From: Tetmemena sp. SeJ-2015
Lineage: Eukaryota > Ciliophora > Spirotrichea > Sporadotrichida > Oxytrichidae
Assembly (NCBI GenBank): GCA_027382625.1
Contig: JAJKFJ010021845.1
Span: 204,501-268,500 of the forward strand
Length of the DNA stretch: 64,000 bases
Direction: 5' to 3'
Translations under genes and position numbers: made by a program
In this document: in pieces, positions 9,342 to 19,098 of the stretch
Position numbering within the stretch: the stretch's first letter is position 1
How the letters are laid out: each line of letters starts with the position of its first letter
The notes under the pieces: model-generated
What the model was told of the DNA's origin: nothing
Databases searched by the model: none
The model's input: the letters and a program-made list of their open reading frames with translations, nothing else

Positions 9342-10178
9342 GCCGCCATGGCCGGCGCACGCAGGCTGTCTTCGACAGCATCGAAGCTGGGGCGGAATTC
9401 GGGCGGAATACTGCCGCGGCCAATTTCGATGCAGACTGGCGGCGGATGGCCCTTCATGATCGAGAGGATCACGTCACGGATCACGCTGCTGAACGCGGCA
9501 TCGCTGTCTTCGATCTGGATGATCCGCATGGCCACCGGCTGCACCACGCAATAGGCAGGTAAACGCCAAGGAGGTGCCGACCAGCGCGCCGCGATCATGC
9601 CCGTCAGGCTCCGGTCGCTGTGACCGAGGCATGGCCGATCACCAGCACCGCGCCAGATCCCGATCGCCGCAGCGATGCGGCCATGGCCAGCCATAGCCGG
9701 CGTACAAAGCTCTGAGACGCTCATCTTCGATTGATGATATCCTCGGCCTCCATCGGGTCATCCATCTGCATCATGACCAGCCGAAGGTATCGACGATCAG
9801 TTCTCGGGCCTCATGGTCGTCGCTGATCCGGGGGAACTTCTGAAAGAGCGTCGAGCCGTCGGGCTTTTCGATATGCGGCTCCAGCCCGTTGATGCCGGCG
9901 CGGCGGTATTCCTGCGCCAGCCCGTTCATCAGGACCAGCAGGTCACGGTAATCGCCTTCCTTCCATTTCGGCCCCTTGACCGCCCGCCCGATCGCCCCGC
10001 CCGAGCGTTTGACCACCGACATCGAATTCGAGATGATGAAGGCCAGCACGGACATGCCCGCGACCATGGTGAACTCATAGGGCAGGGCATGCATCATGAC
10101 TTCCATGCTGCCGCCGGAATAGGCATATCCACCGAAGGCCAAAGCGGTTACCAGAACCACGCCCAGGATCACCATCAT
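9338..10178 (-). CDS. motA: Flagellar motor stator protein MotA (frame-broken)
   Basis: MotA is the inner-membrane proton-channel subunit of the flagellar stator. The N-terminal half (from 10178 to about 9775) is clean: a membrane helix, then GGSMEVMMHALPYEF, the cytoplasmic VKGPKWKEGDYRDLL and GLEPHIEKPDGSTLFQKFP, all typical MotA. From 9775 to about 9560 the frame changes at least twice; fragments there align with the third-helix region and the GALVGTFLG motif. The C-terminus is clean again: YCVVQPVAMRI, DAAFSSVIRDVILSIMKGH and IPPEFRPSFDAVED. The total of about 280 codons agrees with the family. The start is one of two adjacent ATGs at 10178/10175. No motB is adjacent. Confidence 0.88.
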
Positions 10179-10366
10179 GACAAATGCCCGTCCCCTGCCT
10201 GCGCCGCATCTGCTCGGGGATGCGAAAATGTGTAAGTACATTAGCCGCTGGCGGGGGCATGGCGCAAGGTTTCCTTCACCGGAATGGAAAGGCCGGGTCG
10301 GATAATGCGGCTTGTCAGGCCGGGGCGGCATTCGATAATCATGCGAATAAGTGTAGTGGGCGCAAA

Positions 10367-11217
10367 ATGACTGCGGCGGATCAGATCGACATCATCCATT
10401 TGCCGCGTGAGGCGTCGGCGGGCGGCGCTTCCGCCTGGCCACCGGGCTGGCCCGAGGATGTCATCCTGGCGCTGCGCCGCGATGGTTCGCGCCTTAGCCT
10501 GATGCCCTGCCATGCCACAGAAAGCAGCGAGGCCCTGATCGCAAGGCTTTCGCATGTCGAAGGGCGCCGCGCGACGATTACCGCATCTATCCGCCGGTCA
10601 CATCCGAACAATATCACGATCAGATCACCGACCTGCTGCTGGACCGCGAGGAGCTTTTTGAGCGGGCCGAGGAATTCGCCCTGAATTTTGAGTTCATGGT
10701 GCCCGTTGAGGCACCTCCGGTTCCCGTTGCAAAGCCCCAACCGGAAGCCCCTGCCGGGGGTCGCCCGTCGGAAGAGGCTGTCGAACTGGCCGGGCTTGCT
10801 CTGCTGATTGCAGCGGATGGCTCGGCCCATCTGCATTTCCCGGGTGGAGCGGGCGATTGGCATCCTGATTGGACCGCGATTACACAAAGTGACGACGGCG
10901 CCCGGGTGCGGCTGGACCTTGCGGCGATGCTGGACGGGGGCGGCAACCCGGCCGATGTGCATTTCCCCTCCGGCAGCTTCGTCTTCCGCGGCGCTGAATA
11001 CATGATCTCGCGCCGGGGCAGCGCCTTGTATTTCATGCCGAAATACACGTCTGTCCTACAGGTTGAACGCCCCAGAAGCGGACGGCAGCTTGGCCTTGCA
11101 ACCTGTCTCGGAACGCTCGTGCTGATCTGCGGCATTCTGATCGGGAAAGGCCTCGCTTCAGGAAGCGAGGTCCAACCGCAAGCCCCGGTCGAGGTGCTGC
11201 GCGATACTCTGTTCTGA
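10367..11217 (+). CDS. Unidentified protein with C-terminal membrane anchor
   Basis: One gene read through a single frame change near 10575. The N-terminal part (ATG 10367) reads MTAADQIDIIHLPREASAGG. After the shift it continues YRIYPPVTSEQYHDQITDLL with an acidic helix and then, from 10696, a Pro/Ala-rich hinge. Residues about 145-235 look like a small beta-rich domain (AGLALLIAADGSAHLHFP, then DVHFPSGSFVFRG). A single hydrophobic helix (LGLATCLGTLVLICGILIG) lies about 25 residues before the end, suggesting a tail anchor with most of the protein in the cytoplasm. I do not recognise the family. It is divergent from motA and may share its promoter region, so a motility link is plausible but unproven. 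Confidence 0.6.
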
Positions 11218-11234
11218 ACGGGCCTGTCTCCTCC

Positions 11235-11261
11235 AACCGCTCCGGTAAACCCGGGGCGGTT
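11235..11261. terminator. Convergent hairpin terminator
   Basis: An 11-bp stem with one G-T pair (AACCGCTCCGG with CCGGGGCGGTT) closes a 5-base loop TAAAC. It lies in the 61-base gap between the plus-strand gene ending at 11217 and the minus-strand DUF4387 gene ending at 11279. Position and shape fit a bidirectional terminator, although there is no long T tract. Confidence 0.6.
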
Positions 11262-11278
11262 CACAGGGACGGTCCGCT

Positions 11279-11608
11279 CTAGCTGGAAAGATCCACTTCG
11301 ATCCCCAAGAACGGCGCATATTGCTGGGCGCCGAAGATGTCGCCGTCGCCTGCGCTTCCACTGGGTCGGTCACGCAGGATGGTGAACTTGATCGCATAGG
11401 CGGGATCGTATTCCACGAAATCGGTCAGGCGCGCCGGGTCGACATTCAGCACATCGCAGACGCTCTTGCGGGTCAACGTGCCGGAGCGTTTGACCAGGTC
11501 ATAGGTCTCTTTTTCGCGAAAGATGATGTCGAAGGTGATCTTGTCGGTCCCGGCGTTCTTGGAGCGGATCGTCTTGGCCAGCTCGGCCAGTGTCTTTCGG
11601 GTGTTCAT
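11279..11608 (-). CDS. DUF4387 family protein
   Basis: Intact 109-codon gene. The family pattern is clear: an opening LAELAKTIRSKNAG, then DIIFREKETYDLVKRSG and the ending region DPAYAIKFTILRDRPSGS followed by GDIFGAQQYAP. Proteins of this family are normally encoded beside DUF1446 (AtuA-like) proteins, as here, and the pair is thought to form one enzyme or complex of unknown chemistry in acyl or terpenoid-like acid metabolism. It follows the DUF1446 gene by 15 bases and is the last gene of the minus-strand sigma-54-associated unit. Confidence 0.88.
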   Translation of the reverse strand: MNTRKTLAELAKTIRSKNAGTDKITFDIIFREKETYDLVKRSGTLTRKSVCDVLNVDPARLTDFVEYDPAYAIKFTILRDRPSGSAGDGDIFGAQQYAPFLGIEVDLSS

Positions 11609-11623
11609 GGCAACCTCAGCCGA

Positions 11624-12970
11624 TCATGGCGTATGGGTGGGGAAAAGCTCAAGCGGGTCATCCACCGCCATCGTGTGGTTCACCGTCCAGCGATAGGCGG
11701 GCTTGCATGCAGCACCTCGTCGAGAACGAAGGATACCGCCCGCCGTGCCCTTCACCTCCGGCAGCCGGGCGTAGAAAAGCTGGCGCGTGCCCGTCATGGT
11801 CAGTTCTTCTGCCATCTCCTTTCGTGGGGGCGACGCCCTGGACGACGACGCAAAGCTCATGCCCCGGCTTGTCCTTGAGGGGTTCAAGTTCCCCCATAAC
11901 GCCGTTGCGGCCAAAGACATTGTAGTGGAGGTCCCAGCCATCCTTGCCGAACCGTTCCTCGGCCTGCGACCGCGCCCAGGCGATCACCTCATCGACATGT
12001 GCGATGGTGTAGGGGTCGCGGATGCCGGCCATGCCGACATAGCGCTCGCCGATCTTGCCCGACCCCTCGAGCTTGACGCGGAACTCCTCGGCAGGGACGA
12101 AATCCATGCCCGTGACGCGGGTGGTCTTGTCGGCGGACTGGACGTAGTGGCAATGGGTCATGTCAAGCATCCCGCCCGCGACGAATTCGTGGAAAGGGTT
12201 GGAGCGTTCGTACATCGCGTGGCCCGCGACGGATGCGACGGTGCAGCGCTGGAAGGGCGCCATGGCCGTGACCTCGACGGCGTCCCGAGTGATCTCGCCC
12301 ATCACCGTTTCCTTGGCGCCGTAAGGCTCGGCGCAGAAGGAGGCGCATTCGAGAACCTTGCCGAGATAGTAGGACTGCGGCTCGGATAGCCCTTGAAGAG
12401 CGCCGCCGCAGCGAAGATCGCGCTGTCCGAGGAACGGCCACCGATGATCACGTCGCAGCCTTCTTCCAGCAGCTTGACGAACGGGTGAACGCCCGCCATG
12501 GCGACGATACGGTCGGTCGCGTCAAGTTCGGCCTCTGTCAGATCCTCGCGTGCATCGAGGCCCCGGATGGGTGAGCCGCCAAGCATCTTCGCGCGCACGG
12601 TCGCCTTGCCGACCTCGGAGTAGAACCACCCGATCTTGAAGGCGGGAAGCCCGTGCTTCGCGGCAATGCGGCGGATCGCGTCGACATACATGTCGACACG
12701 GCTGTTGGTGCCGGTGTCCCCGGCCGAGCCGATCATCATCGGCACGCCGATCCGGCGCGCCGCCAGAAGCATCTCTTCCAGATCATGTTCCTGCCAGGCT
12801 TTGGGGCTGGCGCAGGTGTCACTGCCAAGCGGGACGGGACCGATATCGTCGCTGCCCGAATCCGCCGCGATGAAATCTGGACCGGCCTCGACGCCGAGAT
12901 GGAAGCTGCCGGTCTTAAGGGGGGCGAAACCAAGGTGTCCGTTTGGACAGATGATCTTCATGGACGACAT
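11624..12970 (-). CDS. DUF1446 / AtuA-like acyclic terpene utilization family protein
   Basis: About 449 codons, the family size. The start ATG 12970 begins MSSMKIICPNGHLGF. The N-terminal half, clean to about 12390, has SGSDDIGPVPLGS, GSAGDTGTNSRVD and VIIGGRSSDSAIFAAAAL. After a frame change near 12300-12390 it continues MMGEITRDAVEVTAM, VAGGMLDMTHCHYVQ and HYNVFGRNGVMGELEP. Two more changes occur between 11860 and 11700 before the end ELFPTHTP. The biochemical role is not established; relatives are named after acyclic terpene utilization protein AtuA, but many members occur outside that pathway. A sigma-54-type promoter lies 40 bases upstream. Partner: the DUF4387 gene just downstream. Confidence 0.82.
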
Positions 12971-13007
12971 AGGGACCTCGCGCAGGAACTGTTGCTGTCT
13001 CCTTATA

Positions 13008-13023
13008 TGCAAGTTTCATGCCG
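13008..13023 (-). promoter_or_regulatory. Sigma-54-type promoter before the DUF1446 gene
   Basis: On the minus strand the sequence CGGCATGAAACTTGCA matches the -24/-12 consensus TGGCACG-N4-TTGCA with two mismatches. It keeps the near-invariant GG and GC pairs at 10-base separation. The DUF1446 ATG is about 40 bases downstream, a sensible leader length. An rpoN gene and a sigma-54 activator lie in the same cluster, which supports the assignment. Confidence 0.6.
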
Positions 13024-13136
13024 CAATGGTGCGCGAAGGCAATGCACTGAAAATAAATGAAATTATTGCTTTCTGATGGGGCCGCCAGCGATGGCAGCGT
13101 CGAACGCACGCAGCGCGCGCTTCCATCCCACGCGGG

Positions 13137-14119
13137 TCAGAGGCCGAGTTTCATCATCTGATGGCGCAAAGCGTGGCGGCTTATGCGCAAAGCGTTCGCA
13201 GCGCTTTGGATGTTTCCATCCGCCTCGACCATCGCCCGCGCGATCAGCTTGCGTTGGAAATCGGAGGTGGCTTCGTGAAACCCTTCCGCAGCCGATCCGG
13301 CAGCGCCGCCTTGCGCGGGAATGCCCCCCGCGCGAACCGACCGGATGATCCTGTCCGGCAGATGTCTCGGCAGGATCACGTCATCGTCTTCCAGGATGAA
13401 GATCCGCTCGAGCAGATTCTCCAGTTCACGCACATTGCCCGGCCAGCCGTATCGGAGAAAGATGTCTGCGGTTTCGTCCGAAAGGCCACGGATCGACGCT
13501 TGTAAAGCCCGTTGTAGCAAATCGATGAAATGCCTGGAGAGGTTGAGGACATCCTCGCCGCGTTCGCGCAAGGTCGGCAGGTTTGATCGCGACCACCTGC
13601 AGCCGGTAGTAAAGGTCCTCACGGAACCGGCTGTCTTTTCACTTCTGTCAGAAGCACCTTGTTCGTTGCCGCGATGAAGCGGACATCGACCGAAGTCGTC
13701 TTGACCGCGCCGACGCGCCGGAACTGGCGGGTATCGAGTAGGCTGAGCAGCTTGGCCTGAAGCGCCCAGGTCCATTTCGCGGATCTCGTCAAGGAAGACG
13801 GTGCCGTGATTGCGGCCTCGATTAGCCCCAGCTGTGCGCTCGACTGCGCCAGTGAAAAGCGCCACGCTTCCATTGCCCGAAAAGCTCGGATTCCAGAAGG
13901 CTCGCCCGGATGGCGGCGCAATTGATATCGACAAACTCTTTCTGCGCACGGGCCGACTCGCGGTGGTATCATTCCGCGCGACCAGGCCCTTGCCCGTTCC
14001 CGTCTCGCATAGATCAGGACGGTTTGCGCCGGGCTTTTCGCGACCCGTGTCACCAGTCGTCGAAGGTCTTCGGTGCTTTTGGGTGATTTCCGACGAGCTC
14101 GTTTCTTGTAGTCGGCCAT
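13137..14119 (-). CDS. Sigma-54-dependent transcriptional activator without receiver domain
   Basis: This is a bacterial enhancer-binding protein: an AAA+ domain plus a C-terminal Fis-type helix-turn-helix. Read across frames: [19 protein letters not shown], a Walker A region GETGTGKG (around 14025), a GAFTGA-type loop broken by an indel near 13860, [57 protein letters not shown] and finally [21 protein letters not shown]. The start ATG 14119 ([10 protein letters not shown]) leaves only about 25 residues before the AAA+ domain, so there is no receiver, GAF or PAS sensor. That resembles PspF-type activators controlled by a partner or by abundance. Frame changes occur near 14030, 13860, 13740 and 13630. 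It sits between the acylase gene and the DUF1446 gene and presumably drives the sigma-54 promoters in this cluster. Confidence 0.82.
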
Positions 14120-15251
14120 GTCCTGTTCCGGTCGGGGGCGCCCTCGGAATCAGGATGGCATTGCGGTAGGTCTGCCAGTCGCTGGCGCATGGGTTGCCTT
14201 GGCTGAATGTCAGCACACCGAGCCTACACGAATAAATCGAAGTGGAAAAACGTCTGGCTGGCTTCGGTTTCGCCGTGCTGGCAAAGCGGCGCAGCGCCCT
14301 GGGGCAGTATCACGGTGGGTCTGCATCAGACGCGCCGCCCCGGCGATTTTCCCATGTCTGGCCGGGCAGCCTCCGTCCGAGATAGGCAAAGCGTTCCTCG
14401 GAATTGTCGGCGATCCGGTCGCCCCTGATCGGCAGGGTCTCGTCGGTCTGGCCGGGCAGGACATAGTGGTTGGTGCGCCAGGCAACGCCCCCCCTCTGGA
14501 TGCCCGGCGTGACGGCCGAAAGCTCGACCGCGGCGGTCGCGCCCTCCGCGTCGGCCAGGATCAGCGTTCCGCCGCCGGCATGGTGTTTGCTCGCGATCAG
14601 GTCCAGCGCCTCGCTGACGGTTCCGCAGGTGGCGAGAATGCGTGTCATCAAAAAGTAGCGCAGCCAGCCGACACGATGCGTCCGTACGGCGACCTGCGTG
14701 TCGGCGAGCATGAGGCCACGCGCGTTCATCCCGCTCGAGTAGGCCGCAGGGCTGCCAAGAGAGCCGACGCAGAGCATCGACCCGGTCTTCACTTCCGGAC
14801 CGGAATGAAGCGTGACGCGCTGAATGCCTTTGTGCAGGCCCGAGTAATCGCGGTTCTTAACAACCAGGGGGCCGTCCGGGCCATCCTGCACGGCCCAGGC
14901 GCTGCATCCGTCGCTGTCCAGCCGGGCGCCGGATTTAAGATCGTTGAGTGTGCCGAGATGCAGATGCGCGAAAAGATCGTCCTCGCTCAATCCGAACCCT
15001 TCGGCGATGCCGGCAATCTCGGCCATTCCCTCAGGGTCATGGGCTAGATGAAAGTCGCGCTGCCGGTCAAGGTAACTGTGGGCCTCGGCGTCGATGACGC
15101 CGGCGTCGCGGGCCGCCTGCACCCGGCCAATGGTCGCCGCCCTCACGCGGGACTGATCGGCAAAGGGATCGCTGGCCTGCGCCTTTCCGCGCGCCCGCGC
15201 ATCCCCGGAAAGGACCATCGGCTTCGCATGACAGGGGGTGAAAGCGGTCAT
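14120..15251 (-). CDS. C45-family peptidase / acyl-CoA:6-APA acyltransferase-like acylase
   Basis: This is an N-terminal-nucleophile hydrolase of the family that includes isopenicillin-N acyltransferase; members hydrolyse or transfer amide-linked acyl groups after self-cleavage. The nucleophile candidate is Cys116 in DSDGCSAWA, where autoprocessing would occur between Gly and Cys. It is followed by PLVVKNRDYS, the usual Asn/Arg motif, and SAAYSSGMNARGL-like and RTNHYVLPG motifs. The frame breaks near 14310. The C-terminal family motif TFSQGNPCASDWQTYR reappears in another frame at about 14170-14215. The exact end, near 14110-14150, is uncertain. The start ATG 15251 overlaps the stop of the ABC ATPase gene (ATGA), so import and acylase are coupled; the substrate may be an imported amide, lactam or N-acyl compound. 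Confidence 0.8.
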
Positions 15252-16245
15252 GGCCGACTGCCGTCCAGGAGCGATAGGTTCTCGGACAGCCGGTGGCAGG
15301 CGGCGATATGGCCGTCACCGACCGTTTCCGCAACGGGCGGCGTGCTGCGGCAGATGTCAGTGCAAGCGGGCAGCGGGTGTGGAATTTGCATCCCGGTGGC
15401 GGGTTCAGCGGCGAGAAGGTCTCCGGTCAGCCGGACGAGCGCCTTGCCGGACCCATGACGATTCGACATCGGCACCGCCGCACGCGCTAGGATAGGTCAC
15501 GCGCAGCGCAGCGAGGCACTTCGCGCCCTGCTCAGCGGCCCGCCGACTGCACCAGCGCGCGTCGACAGGAGTAGCCGCCGAGATGTCGTGCGAGATGAAA
15601 AGATAGGTCAGCCCGAACTCGGCCGTCAGTTCCTGCAACAGTTCGATGATCTGTGCCTGGATCGATACGTCGAGCGCCGAGACGGGTTCATCGCAGACGA
15701 TGAATTCGGGATTCGAGATGAGGGCGCGGGCGATGCCGATACGCTGGCGCTGCCCGCCGGAGAACTGGTGGGGATACCGGTCAAGCTGGTTGGACTTGAG
15801 CCCAACCTTCTCGCCATTGCCGCGACCTTGGCCCGCACCTCCGCCCGGATGCGCCAGCCCGTGCAGCCGCAGCGGCAGGCCCACGATCTCGGCCACCGTG
15901 CGGCGGGGGTTGAGTGAGGCATAGGGGTCCTGGAAGATGATCTGCATCCGCCGCCGCATGGCCTTGAGACGATTGGCGTCAAGCGACGTCACATCCGTGC
16001 CGTCGAACACGATCTTGCCCGAGGTCGGTTCGTGCAGCCTGAGGATCGCGCGCCCGAGCGTCGACTTGCCGCAGCCGCTTTCACCGATAAGACCAAGGAT
16101 CTCTCCCCGGTTCACCGAAAGGCTGACACCGTTCACGGCGCGCACCGCAGTCTGGGGCACGCCCGCCAAGCGTTGTCCGAGGCTGCGATGGCCGGTGTAA
16201 TGCTTGGCCAGGCCCGGTGACCTGAAGCAGCGCGGCGTCGGTCAT
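15248..16245 (-). CDS. Peptide/opine-type ABC transporter ATP-binding protein (DppF/OppF-like)
   Basis: ATPase of a dipeptide-class importer. Walker A GESGCGKST, Q-loop IIFQDPYASLNPR, signature QFSGGQRQRIGIARAL and Walker B EFIVCDEPVSALDVS are all visible, followed by TYLFISHDIS. The C-terminal oligopeptide-transporter extension with Cys residues (CKFHTRCPLA-like) is spread over two frames at 15290-15480. The start ATG 16245 (MTDAALLQV) overlaps the stop of the other ATPase gene by four bases. Frame changes occur near 16215, 15850 and 15560 and in the tail. It ends at 15248, overlapping the acylase gene start. Confidence 0.88.
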
Positions 16246-17230
16246 TGATTGCCCTTTCCGACCAGCACGCAGCGCGCGGTGTGGCCCGGGCCGCCTCGTA
16301 CATAGAGATCAGCGATTTGCAGAGTCCTTCGGAACGCGCAGCGCGAAATAGAACCGGGCATTTCGGCGGCAGGTCGATAAGGTCGGGCACCTGTCCCATG
16401 ATCGGCTTGATCGCCTGGCCGCGAAGCGACGGGCGAGGGATCGAGCCGAGCAACCCCCTGGTTGTAAGGATGTGCCGACTTGCCGATCACATCGCGCGTC
16501 AGCCCCTCTTCCACGACCTGCCCGGCATACATGACCATCACGCGGTCGCAGTGTTCGGCCACGACGCCGAGATCATGGGTGATCAGCACGACGCTCATGC
16601 CAAGCTTGGCGCGGATGTCCGAGATCAGCTCCAGCACCTGCGCCTGAATGGTCACGTCAAGCGCCGTCGTCGGTTCGTCCGCGATCAGAAGCTTGGGCCG
16701 ACAGGCAAGGGCGATGGCGATCATGATGCGTTGCCGCATGCCGCCCGAGAACTGGTGGGGATACTGGCGCAGGCGGCTTTCGGCGGACGGGATGCCGACG
16801 AGCGACAGCATCTCGACCGACCGATCGCGGAAAACGCGGGGCCGCCGGGCGCTCGCTCCGGTCGGCAGGGCTTTGGTATGCGCCTCCAGCACCTGCGCGA
16901 TCTGCTCGCCCACGGCCAGCGCGGGTTCAGGCGGTAGCGCGTCCCGCATAATCGCATGCGATGTCACGCCCCCTGGCCGCCGGCCCTCTCGGAGAGGAAA
17001 GGGGGCGCAGTCGCGGCCGTCGAAGTGTTCGCCCCTCAATCCGGCCGGAACGGACAAGGCCCATGGGGGAGGAGAATGTTCACGCTCTTGCCCGAGCCGC
17101 TCTCGCCGACGACGCCAAGACACTCGCCGCGCCGCACCTCGACGTTCACGCCATCGACGGCGCAGACCCGTCCCGCGCGTGTGTCGAACACGGTGCGGAG
17201 GTCCTTCACAGAAAGGAGCGGGGCGTTCAT
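16242..17230 (-). CDS. Peptide/opine-type ABC transporter ATP-binding protein (DppD/OppD-like)
   Basis: Second ATPase of the importer. It reads [15 protein letters not shown] from ATG 17230, with Walker [10 protein letters not shown], the signature [17 protein letters not shown], Walker [16 protein letters not shown] and the H-loop [11 protein letters not shown]. The C-terminal Cys-containing extension expected for DppD is partly out of frame at 16300-16450. Frame changes occur near 17070, 16970, 16830 and 16440. The start overlaps the permease stop (ATGA). At 989 bases it matches the usual 325-330 residues. Confidence 0.88.
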
Positions 17231-18090
17231 TCGTGGAACCTCGGATCGAAGGCGTCGCGCAGGCCCTGGCTGGCGACGTTGATCGCAAGCACGAGAAGCA
17301 GGATCGCGAGACCGGGGAAGGTGGAAACCCACCACGCCTCAAGGATAAAGGCGCGGCCATCGGCGACCATCGATCCCCAGGACGCGGTCGGCGGCTGCAC
17401 CCCAAGGCCAAGGAACGACAGCGAGGCCTCGAGGATGATGACATGGGCCATTCGGATCGTGGCGACAACGATCACCGGCGAAAGGATGTTGGGCAGGATC
17501 TCGCGGCGCATGATGTGCCAGCGCGAGGCGCCAAGCGCGCGCGCAGCCTCGACATATTCAAGCTCGCGCGTCACCAGCGTCTCGCCCCGCACGACGCGGC
17601 AGGGAATGACCCATTCCTTGTAGGCGAGGGCGAGGATGATGTTGATCAGGCCCGGTCCCATCATCGCCATCAGGCCGATCATCACCACGGCGGCGATGGC
17701 CGAAAGCGCCATGATCAGCTTGCGGCGGTCCATCCGGTCGGACAGGAAGCCGATGGGGTATTGCAGGATCAACCCGCCGACATAAAGCGCGCCGATGAAG
17801 ATCGAGATGTCGCGCACCGACAGCCCCTTCATCGAGCCCCAGACCGCCGCCATGCCGAACATGGCCGAGAACACGCCCCCCGTCAGCAGCATCCCCGCGC
17901 AGCCGAGCGGCGAGATGCGGAACAGCGCCGGAAAGGACAGCGCCTTGGTCGAGGCAAAGGTGGGCGCGGGTGTGGGGGCCAGCAAGAGCCGTTCCGCAGA
18001 AATGCGCAGTTTCTGCGAAGGATGACCTCGGCCCTGCGAGTGGCGTGTCGTGCGGCAATCTCCACAGCTGTCACCCCCTCGCGAGTTCAT
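17227..18090 (-). CDS. DppC-type permease gene with its central part replaced by MFS transporter sequence
   Basis: The C-terminal half (17227 to about 17650) is a normal DppC permease: [32 protein letters not shown] with the EAA loop, then [19 protein letters not shown] and DAFDPRFHE. The first 30 codons also look permease-like when one G is removed from a G run at 18075-18080 ([14 protein letters not shown]). Between them, about 17655-17990 encodes part of a major-facilitator protein: [33 protein letters not shown] and [15 protein letters not shown]. The whole gene still measures 864 bases (288 codons), the normal DppC length, and the MFS part is in frame with the permease C-terminus. The lost segment should hold the first membrane helices, so the product would not be a working permease as written. 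Misassembly or a true recombination are both possible. Confidence 0.75.
   Translation of the reverse strand: MNSRGGDSCGDCRTTRHSQGRGHPSQKLRISAERLLLAPTPAPTFASTKALSFPALFRISPLGCAGMLLTGGVFSAMFGMAAVWGSMKGLSVRDISIFIGALYVGGLILQYPIGFLSDRMDRRKLIMALSAIAAVVMIGLMAMMGPGLINIILALAYKEWVIPCRVVRGETLVTRELEYVEAARALGASRWHIMRREILPNILSPVIVVATIRMAHVIILEASLSFLGLGVQPPTASWGSMVADGRAFILEAWWVSTFPGLAILLLVLAINVASQGLRDAFDPRFHE
17655..17990 (-). other. MFS transporter fragment inside the dppC gene
   Basis: About 335 bases encode a cytoplasmic-loop-to-helix-8/9 part of an MFS transporter: [19 protein letters not shown] loop, [17 protein letters not shown] helix, [19 protein letters not shown], the hallmark MFS loop motif, and [17 protein letters not shown]. 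At its downstream edge the helix runs smoothly into permease sequence at [11 protein letters not shown], suggesting a junction in a short stretch where both proteins have similar sequence. No other part of this MFS gene is in the window. Confidence 0.72.
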
Positions 18091-19063
18091 GACGTTCTTA
18101 AGGAAATTCCGCGAAAATTCACAGACAATAGTATGGCGTAGAAGAAGCACCCGCCGCCTCCACGAGCGGTAGTTGCGCAGAAAGATCTTTCGACGACGAG
18201 CCGCCCGAGGCCGGGCCAGCCGAAAACCGTCTCCACGATCATGTTGCCGCCCAAGAGGCTGCCGGTCTCGATGGCGGCGACTGAGACGGTCGGGATCAGC
18301 GCGTTCTTCAGCGCATGACGGAAAATAACCCGGCGGCGCGACAGACCCTTGGCTTCGGCGAACATCACGTAATCCTGCCGCATCACCTCGAGCATCGAGG
18401 TTCGCGTCACCCGCATCAGGATCGCGGTCATCGGCAGACCCAGTGTGATCGCCGGCAGGATGATGTGGGACAGCGCGTCGAGGAAGGCATCGAACCGCCC
18501 GCGAAGCAGCGTGTCGATGAGCAGCAAATGGGTGATCGGCTTGATCTCGGCTGAATATCCGATCCGGCCGGAGACGGGTAGGACATGGAGATGTACCGCG
18601 AAGAGCATCAGCAGAAGGATGCCGAACCAGAAGCCGGGCAGCGACACGCCCAGAAGTGAGCCCACGGTGGCGATCCGGTCGAAGATGGAGTTCTTCCGGA
18701 TCGCGGCCAGCACACCCAGCGGGATCGAGGTCGCAAGCGCCACGATTAGCGCCAGGAGGCTCAGTTCGATCGTCGCGGGCAGGCGCTCGGCGATCACGTC
18801 GAAGACCGGGCGCCTGTGGTAGAAGCTGTTCCGAAATCGCCCTGCACGGCATTGCCAAGGAAGACGAAGAACCGCTCGACCATCGGCCGGTCAAGCCCGA
18901 GGTCGTGGCGCATCGCCGCTTCCTGCTCGGGCGTGACCGCCTGATCCCCGATCATGATCTGGACCGGGTCACCGGGCGTCAGCGCCATCATCACGAAGAC
19001 GATCAGGCTGACGCCCAGAAGGACCGGGATGAGCTGGATCAGCCTTTCGAGCAAGCTTGCCAA
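18087..19063 (-). CDS. Peptide/opine-type ABC transporter permease (DppB-like)
   Basis: First permease of the importer. It begins [20 protein letters not shown] from ATG 19063, with the loop [23 protein letters not shown] typical of DppB. After a frame change near 18800 it reads [30 protein letters not shown], the EAA loop [21 protein letters not shown] and [16 protein letters not shown] further frame change lies near 18160 in the last helix. The stop at 18087-18089 overlaps the dppC ATG (18090). At about 325 codons the length is normal. It follows the binding-protein gene by 35 bases. Confidence 0.9.
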
Positions 19064-19098
19064 GGCTCATGTCGGATCCTTTCCTTTTCAGAGCCGCA

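Noticed and set aside
14130..14216. Upstream extension of the sigma-54 activator beginning MLTFSQGNPC
   Set aside because: This segment is the conserved C-terminus of the C45 acylase gene (GNPCASDW) that falls into the same frame through an indel; the activator start at 14119 is preferred.
16648..18141. 497-codon plus-strand reading over the ABC transporter genes
   Set aside because: Shadow of the minus-strand ATPase and permease genes.
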